Positions 27,950 to 39,547 of a stretch of DNA of 64,000 nt are shown in pieces. The DNA is from Calendula officinalis (lineage: Eukaryota > Streptophyta > Magnoliopsida > Asterales > Asteraceae), in contig OY970832.1 of assembly GCA_963853835.1 (NCBI GenBank), positions 41,138,063 to 41,202,062 of the forward strand, written 5' to 3'. Below the pieces are notes generated by a model. The model had not been told where the DNA came from and did no database searches. It saw nothing but the letters and a program-made list of their open reading frames with translations. Within the stretch, counting starts at the first letter, position 1. The number at the start of each line of letters is the position of its first letter. A program made the position numbers and the translations under genes.

Positions 27950-30900
27950 TGAGCTTTGAGCCTGGAACAATGAGCCTTGATCTTGCACCTTGACTCTTGA
28001 ACCTTGAGCCTTGAGCCTTGAGCCTTGAGTCTTGAGCCTTGATCCTTCAGCCTTGAGCCTTGAGCATTGAGCCTTGAGTTTTGAGTCTTGACCCATGAGC
28101 CTTCAGCCTTCAGCCTTGAACCTTGAGCCTTGAGCCTTGATCCTTGAACCTTGAGCCTTTTTGTCGTGACCCATGAGCCATGAGCTTTGACCCTTGAGCC
28201 TTAACCCTCTACCCTTGAGCCTTGAGCCTTAAGCCTTAAGCCTTACTCCTTGAACCATGAGCCTTAAGCGTTGAGCCTTAAGCCTTGACCCTTCAGCCTT
28301 GACCCTTCAGCGTTGAGCCTTAAGCTATTAGCCTTGAGCCTGGAGCTTTGAAGCTGGAACAATGAGCCTAGAACCTTACACCTTTACTCTTGAACCTTGA
28401 GCCTTGAGCCTTGAGCCACGTACCTTGAGCCTTGAGCCTTTTGCCTTGAGCCTTGATCCTTGAGCCTTGAAACTTGAGCCTCGAGCCTTAAGCCTTGATC
28501 CTTGAGCCTCGAGCCTTGAGCCTTGAGCTTTGAGCCTTGACCCTTGAGCCTTGACCATTGAGCCTTGAGACTTGAGCCTTGGGCCTAGAGCCTTGAACCT
28601 TGAGCCTTGAGCCTTGAGCTTTGAGCCTTGAGCCTTGAGCCTTGAGCCTTGAGCCTTGAGCCTTTGAGCCGTGATTGTTGAGCCTTGAGCGTTGAGCCTT
28701 GAGGCTTGATCCTTTGAGACTTGAGCCTTGATCCTGAAGCCTTGAACCTTGAGCCTTGAGCCTTGACTTTTGAGCCTTGATCCTTCAGCCATAACCCTTG
28801 AGCCTTGAGCTTTGATCCTTGAATTTTGAGCCTTAAGCCTTGAGCCTCGAGCCTCGAGCCTTGAGACTTGAGCCTTGAGCCTTGAGCCTTGAGCTTTGAG
28901 CCTTGAGCCTTGACCCTTGAGCCTTGAGCCTTGAGCCTTAAGCCTTGAGCCTTGAACCTTGAGCCTTGAGCCTTGATACTTGAGCCTTGATCCTTGAGTC
29001 TTAATCCTTGAGCCTTGAGCCTTGAGCCTTGAGCCATGAGCTTTAAGCCTTGAACCTTGAGCCTTGAGCCTTGAGCCATGAGCCTTGAGCCTTGAGCTTT
29101 GAACCTTCAGCCTTGACCCTTGAGCGTTGATCCTTGACCCTTGAGTCGTGACCCTTGAGCCTTGAGCCTTGAACATTGAGCATTGACTTTTGAGCCTTGA
29201 ACCTTGAGTCGTGACCCCTGAACCTTGTTCCTTGAGCCTTGAGCCTTGAGCCTTGAACCTTGAGCCTTGAGCCTTGACTTCTGAGCCTTGACCCTTGAGC
29301 CGTGACCCTTGAGCCTTGGGCCTTGAGCCTTGAACCTTGAGCCTTGCGCCTTGAGCCTTGAGCCTTGAGGCTTGATCCTTGAGCCTTGAGTCACGAGCCT
29401 TGAGCCTTGAGCCTTGAGCCTTGACTTTTGAGCCTTGAGCCGTGACCCTTGAGCCTTGTACCTTGACCCTTGTGTTTTGAGCCCTGAGCCTTGATCCTTG
29501 AGCTTTGATCCGTGACCCTTGAGCCTTGAGCTTTGAACCTTGAACCTTCAGCCTTGACCCTTGAGCCGTGATCCTTGAGCCTTGAGCCTGGAGCCTTGAT
29601 ACTGGATCCTTTGAGCCTTGAGTCTTGAGCCTTGAACCTTGAACCTTGAGCCTTGAGCCTTGACTTTTGAGCCTTGACCCTTGAGTCGTGACCCTGGAGC
29701 CTTGCGCCGTGAGCCTTGAGCCTTGAGCCTTGAGCTTTGAGCCTTGAGCCTTGAGCCTTGAACCTCGAGCCTTGACATTTAAGCCTTGACCCTTGAGTCG
29801 TGACCCTTCAGCCTTGTGCCTTGAGCGTTGTGCCTTGTGCCCTGAGCCTTGATCCTTAAGCTTTGAGCCGTGACCCTTGAGATGTGAGCTTTGAACCTTG
29901 AGCCTTGACCCTTGAGCCTTGAGCCTTGAGTCTTGAGCCTTGAGCCTTGAGCCTTGAGCCTTGAGCCTTGAGCCTTGATCCTTTGAGCCTTGAGCCTTGA
30001 GCCTTGAACCTTGAGCCTTGAGCCTTCAGCCTTGAGCCTTGAGATTGAGTCTAGGCGCTTGAGCCTTGAGCCATGTGCCTTGAGCCTTGAACCTTGACGC
30101 TTGAGCCTTGAATTTTGAGCCTTGAGCCTTGAGCTTTGAACCTTGACCCTTGACCCTTGAGCCATAAGCTTTGAGCCTTGAGTGTTGAGCGTTGAGTGTT
30201 GAGCGTTGAGTGTTGAGCCTTGAGAGTTGAGTGTTGAGCCTTGAGCCTTGAGCCTTGAGTCTTGGGCCTTGACTCTTGAGGCTTCACCCTTGAGCCTTGA
30301 GAGTTGAGCCTTTTAGTCGTGAGCATTGAGCCTTGAGAGATGATCCTTGAGTGTTGATTGTTGAGTGTTGAGCCTTGAGGCTTGACCCTTTGATCCCTGA
30401 GCCTTGAGCCTTGATCCTCAAGCCTTGAACCTTGAGCCTTGACTTTTAAGCCTTGATCATTGAGCCTTGAACCTTGACCCTTGACCCTTGAACCTTGACC
30501 CTTGAGCCTTGAGCCTTGAGCCTTGAGCCTTCAGCCTTGAGCCTTGAGCCTTGAGCCTTGAGCCTTGAGCCTTGAGCCTTGAGCCTAGTGCCTTGAGCCT
30601 TAAACCTTGATCCTTGAACCTTGACCGTTGAGCCTTGATCCTAGAGCCTTGAGCGTTGAGCCTTTGAGCCGTGAGTGTTGAGCCTTGAACGTTGATCCGT
30701 GAGTGTTGATCGTTGAGCGTTGAGCCTTGACTTTTGAGCCTTGATCCTTGACCTTTGAGCCTTGATCCCTGAGCCATGACCCTTGAGCCTTGAGCTTTGA
30801 ACCTTGAGCCTTAAGCGTTGAGCTTTGAGCCTTGAGCCTTGAGCCTTGAGCCTTGAGCCTTGAGCATTGACCCTTGAGCCTTGATACTTGATACATTAGC

Positions 30901-33900
30901 CTTGAGCCTTCATCCTGAAGCCCGAGCCTTGAGCGTTAAGTCTTAAGCGTTCACCCTGAGCCTGGAACAATGAGCCTTGATTCTTGCACCTTGACTCTTG
31001 AACCTTGAGCCTTGAACCTTGAGCCTTGAGTCTTGAGCCTTGATCCTTCAGCCTTGAGCCTTGAGCATTGAGCCTTGAGTTTTGAGCCTTGACCCATGAG
31101 CCTTCAGCCTTGAACCTTGAGCCTTGAGCCTTGAGCCTTGATCCTTGAACCTTGAGCCTTTGTGTCGTGGCCCTTGAGCCATGAGCTTTGACCCTTGAGC
31201 CTTAACCATTAACCCTTGAGCCTTGAGCCTTGAGCCTTAACCCTTACTCCTTGAACCATGAGCCTTAAGTGTTGAGCCTTAAGCCTTGACCCTTCAGCCT
31301 TGACCCTTCAGCGTTGAGCCTTAAGTTATTAGCCTTGAGCCTGGAGCTTTGAGCCTGGAACATTGAGCCTTGAACCTTACACCTTTACTCTTGAACCTTG
31401 AGCCTTGAGCCTTGAGCCACGTGCCTTGAGCCTTGAGCCTTTTGCCTTGATCCTTTAGCCTTTGGCCTTTGGCCTTGAGCCTTGAGTCTTGAGACTTGAT
31501 CCTTGAGCCTTGATACTTGAGCCTCGAGCCTTAAGCCTTGATCCTTGAGCTTCGAGCCTTGAGCCTTGAGCTTTGAGCCTTGACCCTTTAACCTTGACCA
31601 TTGAGCCTTGAGCCTTGAGCCTAGAGCCTAGAGCCTTGAGCCTTGAGCCTTGAGCCTTGAGCTTTGAGCCTTGAGCCTGGAGCCTAGATCCTTGAGCCTT
31701 GAGCCTTGAGCCTTAGAGCCGTGAGTGTTGAGACTTGAGCGTTGAGCCTGGAGGCTTGATCCTTTGAGACTTGAGCCTTGAGCCTGAAGCCTTGAACCTT
31801 GAGCCTTGAGCCTTGACTTTTGAGCCTTGATCCTTCAGCCATGACCCTTGAGCTTTGATCCTTGAATCTTGAGCATTCAGCCTTGAGCCTTGAGCCTTGA
31901 GACTTGAGCCTTGAGCCTTGAGCTTTGAGCCTTTAGCCTTGAGCCTTGAGCCTTGAGCCTTGAGCCTTAAGCCTTGAGCCTTGAGCCTTAAGCCTTGAGC
32001 CTTGAACCTTGAGCCTTGAGCCTTGATACTTGAGCCTTGATTCTTGAGCCTTGAGCCTTGAGCCTTAATCCTTGAGCCTTGAGCCTTGAGCCATGAGCTT
32101 TAAGCCTTGAACCTTGAGCCTTGAGCCTTGAGCCTTGAGCCTTGAGCCTTGAGCTTTGAACCTTCAGCCTTGATCCATGAGCGTTGATCCTTGAGCCTTG
32201 AGTCGTGACCCTTGAGCCTTGAGCCTTGAACATTGAGCCTTGACTTTTGAGCCTTGAACCTTGAGTCGTGACCCTTGAACCTTGTGCCTTGAGCCCTGAG
32301 CCTTGATCCTTCAGCTTTGAATCGTGACCCTTGTGCATTGAGCTTTGAACCTTGAACCTTCAGCGTTGACTCTTGAGCCTTGATCCTTGAGCCTTGAGCC
32401 ATGAGCCATGCTCCTTGAGCCTTGAGCCTTGAGCCTTGATCCTTTGAGTCTTGAGCCTTGAGCCTTGAACCTTGAGCCTTGAGCCTTGACTTCTGAGCCT
32501 TGACCCTTGAGTCGTGACCCTTGAGCCTTGGGCCTTGAGCCTTGAGCCTTGAGCCTTGAGCCTTGCCCCTTGAGCCTTGAGCCTTGAGCCTTGAGCCTTG
32601 AGCCATGAGTCACGAGCCTTGAGCCTTGAGCCTTGAGCCTTGAGCCTTGAGCCTTGAGCCTTGACTTTTGAGCCTTGAGTCGTGACCCTTGAGCCTTGTA
32701 CCTTGACCCTTGTGTTTTGAGCCCTGAGCCTTGATCCTTGAGCTTTGAGCCGTGACCCTTGAGCCTTGAGCTTTGAACCTTGAACCTTCAGCCTTGACCC
32801 TTGAGCCTTGATCCTTGAGCCTTGAGCCTTGAGCCTTGATACTGGATCCTTTGAGCCTTGAGTCTTGAGCCTTGAACCTTGAACCTTGAGCCTTGAGCCT
32901 TGACTTTTGAGCCTTGACCCTTGAGTCGTGACCCTGGAGCCTTGGGCCTTGAGCCTTGAGCCTTGAGCCTTGAGCCTTGAGCCTTGAACCTCGAGCCTTG
33001 ACATTTGAGCCTTGACCCTTGAGTCGTGACCTTTGAGCCTTGTGCCTTGAGCGTTATGCCTTGAGCCCTGAGCCTTGATCCTTGAGCTTTGAGCCGTGAC
33101 CCTTGAGCTTTGAGCTTTGAACCTTGAACCTTGAGCCTTGAGCCTTGATCCTTGAGCCTTGAGCCTTGAGCCTTGACCGTTGAGCCTTGATCCTTTGATC
33201 CTTGAGCCTTGAACCTTGAGCCTTGAGCCTTGAGCCTTGAGCCTTGAGCCTTGAGCCTTGAGCCTTGAGCTTGAGCCTTGGCGCTTGAGCCTTGAGCCAT
33301 GAGCCTTGAGCCTTGAACCTTGATGCTTGAGCCTTGACTTTTGAGCCTTGACGCTTGAGTTGTGACCCTTGAGCCTTGAGCTTTGAACCTTGACCCTTGA
33401 CCCTTGAGCCATAAGCTTTGAGCCTTGAGTGTTGAGCGTTGAGTGTTGAGCCTTGAGCGTTGAGCCTTGAGCCTTGAGACTTGAGCCTTGAGCCTTGAGC
33501 CTTGAGACTTGAGACTTGAGCCTTGAGCCTTGGGCCTTGACTCTTGAGGGTTGACCCTTGAGCCATGAGAGTTGAGCCTTTTAGTCGTGAGCGTTGAGCC
33601 TTGAGAGTTGATCCTTGAGTGTTGATCGTTGAGTGTTGAGCCTTGAGGCTTGACCCTTTGAGCCTTGAGCCTTGAGCCTTGATCCTCAAGCCTTGAACCT
33701 TGAGCCTTGAGCCTTGACTTTTAAGCCTTGATCATTGAGCCTTGAACCTTGACCCTTGACCCTTGAACCTTGACCCTTGATCCTTGAGCCTTGAGCCTTG
33801 AGCCTTGAGCCTTAAGCCTTGAGCCTTGAGCCTTGAGCCTTGTGCCTTGAGCCTTGAGCCTTAAGCCTTGCGCCTTGAGCCTTGAGCCTTAAGCCTAGTG

Positions 33901-34450
33901 CCTTGAGCCTTAAACTGGCCTTGATCCTTTGAGCCTTGAGTCTTGAGCCTTGACTTTTGAGCCTTGAGCCTTGAACCTTGAGCCTTGAGCCTTGAGCCTT
34001 GAGCCTTGAGCCTTGAGCCTTGAGCATTGAGCCTTCAGCCTTCAGCCTTCAGCCTTCAGCCTTGAGCCTTCAGCCTTGAGCCTTGAGCCTTGAGCCTTGA
34101 GCCTTGAGCATTGAGCCTTCAGCCTTCAGCCTTGAGCCTTCAGCCTTGAGCCTTCAGCCTTGAGCCTTGAGCCTTGAGCCTTGAGCCTTGAGCCTTGAAC
34201 CTTGAACCTTGACCGTTGAGCCTTGACCCTAGAGCCTTGAGCGTTGAGCCTTTGAGCCGTGAGTGTTGAGCCTTGAACGTTGATCCTTGAGTGTTGATCG
34301 TTGAACGTTGAGCCTTGACTTCTGAGCCTTGATCCTTGACTTTTGAGCCTTGATCCTTAAGCCCGAGCCTTGAGCGTTGAGCCTTAAGCGTTCACCCTGA
34401 GCCTTGAGCGTTCACCCTGAGCCTTGTGCGTTGAGCCTTAAGCCTTTAGC
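27950..34450. repeat. Tandem segmental duplication of about 3.0-3.4 kb in the satellite
   Basis: Copy A is about 27950-30957 and copy B about 30958-34440. Landmarks: GCCTGGAACAATGAGCC at about 27961 and 30962, CACGTA at 28417 versus CACGTG at 31418 (offset about 3001), GTCACGAGCC at about 29391 and 32609 (offset about 3218), and CATAAGCTTTGAGCC at about 30163 and 33410 (offset about 3246). The growing offset shows unequal heptamer gain between the copies. Confidence 0.8.
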
Positions 34451-34484
34451 GTTGAGCTTGAGCGTTGATCCTTTAGCATTGATC

Positions 34485-34996
34485 TGTTGGAATATGCTTC
34501 ACGTTCATGACATATAGTTATATGGCTAGACGCATGTGAGCCTAAAGGGTCACACACTTATACACCAAACACCATTTAATATATATAATATAATTAGGGT
34601 AATTATATTATTTATATAAACTATAGTTACTTGACTAGTTATGTTTTAATTAATTGTTAAGTTAAAACATATTAGTGAGTAATCTAAAGAATCAAAAGTA
34701 CAAGGGGCTAAGTCTCATATCTCCTAACTTGTAATTAGGGAATATATACTTAGCTTATGGAGCAAGAAATATTAACCCTAATCTCTCCGACTCCCAAATC
34801 ACAGCCGCAGCCTCAACAAGAATGAATAGAGAGGAGTTGCTTTTGAAAAAAAAAACTCACGCACAAAAGGATTAAAATACTTCCTCCTTTTCGCATTGTG
34901 GTTGACGTGAAACTTTCCAGAAATTACAAAAAAGGATTCCTTTGTTTTCTTAATTTCGTGGTTGTGTAGGTGGAGTTTGATTCTTGAGCAAGGGAC
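34485..34996 (+). mobile_element. Truncated copia-type LTR (5' part only)
   Basis: The satellite stops at 34484 and an AT-rich sequence starts with TGTTGGAATATGC, the same first bases as the LTRs at 43566, 55012 and 59262. It continues with the shared GTGAGCC...GGTCACACACTT block and a TATA-like AATATATAC. About the first 300 bp match the solo LTR at 59262; the stretch after about 34795 differs, so it is another subfamily. It ends after CTTGAGCAAGGGAC at about 34996, where the array resumes directly. The last quarter of the LTR, from TAGTAT to the terminus, is missing, so no target-site duplication can be checked. No gene lies in it; a minus-strand frame through it is fortuitous. Confidence 0.85.
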
Positions 34997-37900
34997 CTGA
35001 GCCTTGATTCTTTGTGCCTTGAATGTTGAGCCTGAAGCCTTGAACCTTAAGCATTGAGCCATGACTTTTGAGACTTGATCCTTGAGCCGTGACCCTGTAG
35101 CCTTGAGCTTTGAACCTTGAACCTTAATCCATGAGCCTTGACCCTTGAGCCTTAAGCCTTGACCCTTGCTCCTTGAGCCTTGAGCCTTGAGCCTTGAGCC
35201 TTGAGCCATGAGCCTTGAGCCTTGACCCTTGAGCCTTGAGCTTTGAGCCTTGAGCCTTGGGCCTTGAGCCTTGGGCCTTGGGCCTTGAGCCTTGAGCCTT
35301 GAGCCTTGAGCTTTGAGCCTTGATCCATGAGCTTTGAGCCTTGAGGCTTGAGGCTTGAGGCTGGAGCCTTGAGCATTGAGCCTTGAGCCTTGAGCCCTAC
35401 GCCTGGAGCCTTGAGCCTTGAGCCTTGAGCCTTAAGCCTTGAGCCTTGAGCCTTGAGCCTTGAGCCTTAAGCCTTGAGCCTTGACCCTTGACCCTTGATC
35501 CATGAGCGTTGAGCCTTGAACCTTGACGCTTGAACCTTGACCCTTGAGCCTTGATACTTGAGCCTTGATACTTGAGCCTTGATCCTTGAGCCTTGATCCT
35601 TAATCCTTGAGCCTTGAGCCTTGAACCTTGAGCCAAGATCCTTGAGCCTTAAGCCTTAAGCTTTGATACTTGATCCTCGAGCCTTGACCGTTGAGCCTGA
35701 AGCCTTGAACCTTGGGCATTGAGCCTTGACTTTTGAGCCCTGATCTTTGTGTCGTGACCCTTGAGCCATGAGCTTTGACCCTTGAGCCTTAACCCTTAAC
35801 CCTTGAGCCTTGAACATTGAGCCTTGAACCTTGCACCTTGACTCTTGAACCTTGAGCCTTGAGCCTTAAGCCTTGAATCTTGAGCCTTGATCCTTCAGCC
35901 TTGAGCCTTGAGCATTGAGCCTTGAGTTTTGAGCCTTGACCCATGAGCCTTCAGCCTTCAGCCTTCAGCCTTGAACCTTGACCCTTGACCCTTGACCCTT
36001 GACCCTTGACCCTTGACCCTTGACCCTTGAGCCTTGAGCCTTGAGCCTTGAGCCCTGAACCTTGAGCCTTGAGCATTGAGCCTTGAGCCTTGAGCCTTGA
36101 TCATTGAGCCTTGAGCCTTGAGCCTTGAGCCTTGAGCCCTGAGCCTTGAGCCTTGAGCCTTGATCCTTGATCCTTGAGCCTTGAGCCTTGAGCCTAGAGC
36201 CTTGAGCCTTGATCCTTGGGCCTTGGGTCTTGAGCCTTGATCCTTGGGCCTTGGGTCTTGAGCCGTGACCCATAAGCCTTGAGATTTGAACCTTGAACCT
36301 TAACCCTTGAGCCTTGACCCTTGATCCTTGAGCCTTGAGCCTTAAGCCTTGAGCCTTGAGCCGTGAGCCTTGAGCCTTGAGCCTTGAGCCTTGATCTTTG
36401 AGCCTTGATCCTTGAGCCTTAAGCCTTGAGCCTTGAGCCTTTGAGCCTTAAGCCTTGAGACTTGAACCTTAAGGCTTGAGCCTTGACTTTTCAGCATTTA
36501 CCCTTGAGCCGTGACCCTTGACCCTTGAGCCTTGAGCCTTGAGCATTGAGCCTTAAGCGTTGAGCCTTGAGCCTTGACCCTTGAGCGTTGAGCGTTGAGC
36601 CTTGAGTGTTGATCCTTGAGCCTTGATCCTTGAGCGTCGAGCCTTGAGCCTTGACTCTTGAGCCATGAGCCTTGATCCTTGAGCCTTGAGCCTTGAGCCT
36701 TGAGCCTTGAGCCTTGAGGCTTGAGGCTTGAGGCTTGAGGCTTGAGCCTTGAGCCTTGAGCCTTGAACCTTGAGCCTTGAACCTTGACTCTTGTGCCTTG
36801 ACCCTTGAGCCATGAGCGTTGAGCCTTGAACCTTGGCGCTTGAACCTTGACCCTTAAGCCTTGATACTTAAGCCTTGATCCTTGAGCCTTGATCCTTAAT
36901 CCTTCAGCCTTGAGCCTTGAGTCTTGATCCTTGAGCCTTGAGCCTTGTGCCTTGATCCTTGAGCCTTGAGCCTTAAGCCTTGATACTTGATCCTAGAGCC
37001 TTGAGCCTTGATCCTTGAGCTTCGAGCCTTGCGCCTTGAGCCTTGAGCCTTGAGCCTTGAGCCTTGAATCTTGAGCCTTGAGCCTTGAGCTTTGAGCTAT
37101 AAGTCTTGAGCCTTGAGCTTTGAGCCTGGAACATTGAGCCTTGAACCTTGCACCTTCACTCTTGAACCTTGAGCCTTGAACCTTGAGCCTTGATCTTTCA
37201 CCCTTGAGCCTTGAGCATTGAGTCTTGATTTTTGAGCCTTGACCCAATGAGCCTTCAGCCATGAGCTTTGAACCTTGAGCCTTGAGCCTTGAGCCTTGAG
37301 CCTTGAGCCTTGAGCCTTCAGCCTTGACCCTTCAGCCTTCAGCCTATAGCCTTGATCCTTGAGCCTTGAGCGTTGAGCCTTGACCCCCTAGCGTTGAGCG
37401 TTGAACCGTGAGCAATGAGCCTTGAGCGTGGATCCTTTAGTGTTGATTGTATAGCGTTGCGCCTTGAGGCTTGATTCTTTGAGCCTTGAGCCTTGAGCCA
37501 GAAGCCTTGAACCTTGAGCCTTGAGCCTTCACTTTTGATCCTTGATCCTTGAGCCGTGACCCTTAAACCTTGAAATTTGAACCTTGAACCTTGACCCTTG
37601 AGCCTTGACCCTTGATCCTTGATCCTTCATCCTTGAGCCTTGAGCCTTAAGCCTTGAGCCTTGAGCCTTGAGCCTTGAGCCTTCAGCCTTGAGCCTTCAG
37701 CCTTCAGCCTTCAGCCTTCAGCCTTGGGCGTTGAGCGTTGAGCCTTGACCCTTGAGCGTTGAGCGTTGAGCCTTTGAGCCGTGAGCATTGGGCCTTGAGC
37801 GTGAATCCTTGAGTGTTGATCGTATAGCGTTGCGCCTTGAGGCTTGATCCTTTGAGCCTTGAGCCTTGAGCCTAAAGCCTTGAACCTTGAGCCTGAAGCC

Positions 37901-39370
37901 ATGAACCTTGAGCCTTCACTTTTGATCCTTTATCCTTGAGCCGTGACCCATAAGCCTTGAGATTTGAACCTTGAACCTTAACCCTTGAGCCTTGACCCTT
38001 GATCCTTGAGCCTTGAGCCTTGAGCCTTAAGCCTTGAGCCTTGAGCCGTGAGCCGTGAGCCTTGAGCCTTGAGCCTTGAGCCTTGAGCCTTGATCTTTGA
38101 GCCTTGATCCTTGAGCCTTAAGCCTTGAGCCTTGAGCCTTTGAGCCTTAAGCCTTGAGACTTGAACCTTAAGGCTTGAGCCTTGACTTTTCAGCATTTAC
38201 CTTTGAGCCGTGACCCTTGAGCCTTGAGCTTTGAACCTTTAATCTTGACCCTTGACCCTTGAGCCTTGAGCCTTGAGCATTGAGCCTTAAGCGTTGAGCC
38301 TTGACCCTTGAGCGTTGAGCGTTGAGCCTTGAGCCTTGAGTGTTGATCCTTGAGCCTTGATCCTTGAGCGTCGAGCCTTGAGCCTTGACTCTTGAGCCTT
38401 GAGCCTTGATCCTTGAGCCTTGAGCCTTGAGCCTTGAGCCTTGAGCCTTGAGCCTTGAGCCTTGAGCCTTGAGCCTTAAGCCTTGAGCCTTGAGCCTTGA
38501 GCCTTGAACCTTGAGCCTTGAACCTTGACTCTTGTGCCTTGACCCTTGAGCCATGAGCGTTGAGCCTTGAACCTTGGCGCTTGAACCTTGACCCTTAAGC
38601 CTTGATACTTAATCCTTGATCCTTGAGCCTTGATCCTTAATCCTTGAGCCTTGAGCCTTGAGTCTTGATCCTTGAGCCTTGAGCCTTGTGCCTTGATCCT
38701 TGAGCCTTGAGCCTTAAGCCTTGATACTTGATCCTAGAGCCTTGAGCCTTGATCCTTGAGCTTCGAGCCTTGCGCCTTGAGCCTTGAGCCTTGAACCTTG
38801 AGCCTTGAGCCTTGAGCTTTGAGCTATAAGTCTTGAGCGTTGAGCTTTGAGCCTGGAACATTGAGCCTTGAACCTTGCACCTTCACTCTTGAACCTTGAG
38901 CCTTGATCTTTCACCCTTGAGCCTTGAGCATTGAGTCTTGAGTTTTGAGCCTTGACCCAATGAGCCTTCAGCCTTGAGCTTTGAACCTTGAGCCTTGAGC
39001 CTTGAGCCTTGAGCCTTGAGCCTTGAGCCTTCAGCCTTGACCCTTCAGCCTTCACCCTATAGCCTTGATCCTTGAGCCTTGAGCGTTGAGCCTTGACCCC
39101 CTAGCGTGAGCGTTGAACCGTGAGCAATGAGCCTTGAGCGTGGATCCTTTAGTGTTGATCGTATAGCGTTGCGCCTTGAGGCTTGATTCTTTGAGCCTTG
39201 AGCCTTGAGCCAGAAGCCTTGAACCTTGAGCCTTGAGCCTTCACTTTTGATCCTTGATCCTTGAGCCGGGGCCCTTAAGCCTTGAAATTTGAACCTTGAA
39301 CCTTGACCCTTGAGCCTTGACCCTTGATCCTTCATCCTTCATCCTTGAGCCTTGAGCCTTAAGCCTTAAG

Positions 39371-39547
39371 CCTTGAGCCTTGAGCCTTGAGCCTTGAGCC
39401 TTGAGCCTTGAGCCTTGAGCCTTGAGCCTTGAGCCTTGAGCCTTGAGCCTTGAGCCTTGAGCCTTGAGCCTTGAGCCTTGAGCCTTGAGCCTTGAGCCTT
39501 GAGCCTTGAGCCTTGAGCCTTGAGCCTTGAGCCTTGAGCCTTGAGCC
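39371..39547. repeat. Longest uninterrupted run of perfect TTGAGCC units
   Basis: About 25 consecutive identical heptamers (177 bp), bounded by TTAAGCC on the left and GCCGTGAGCC on the right. A second clean run of about 20 units lies at 42854-42998. Both are in the second higher-order repeat family. Confidence 0.9.

Larger units (their letters stand above)
1..34484. repeat. Degenerate heptanucleotide satellite array, unit TTGAGCC (main block)
   Basis: Continuous tandem heptamers with consensus TTGAGCC on the plus strand (GGCTCAA on minus). Common variants are TTGAACC, TTGATCC, TTGACCC, TTGAGCG, TTGAGCA, TTAAGCC, TTCAGCC and TTGTGCC. Occasional 6- and 8-bp units (for example with an extra T, CTTTGAGCC) shift the phase. 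Orientation never flips. The strings of variants recur in the same order at kilobase distances, so the array has higher-order repeats. The block starts before base 1 and is cut at 34484 by an LTR fragment. Minus-strand open frames up to 350 codons lie in it, but all are repeats of S-R-L-K-A-Q-G that follow from the heptamer and I do not call genes. No transposon or unique gene sequence was seen inside the block. Confidence 0.97.

Noticed and set aside
32360..33412. 350-codon minus-strand reading frame and dozens of similar ones throughout the array
   Set aside because: All are the S-R-L-K-A-Q-G repeat forced by the heptamer in every minus-strand frame. No non-repeat domain, no consistent start context, and overlapping frames encode the same peptide.
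34799..35209. 136-codon minus-strand frame across the LTR fragment and the array
   Set aside because: It is a chance fusion of satellite repeat and antisense LTR sequence with no domain.
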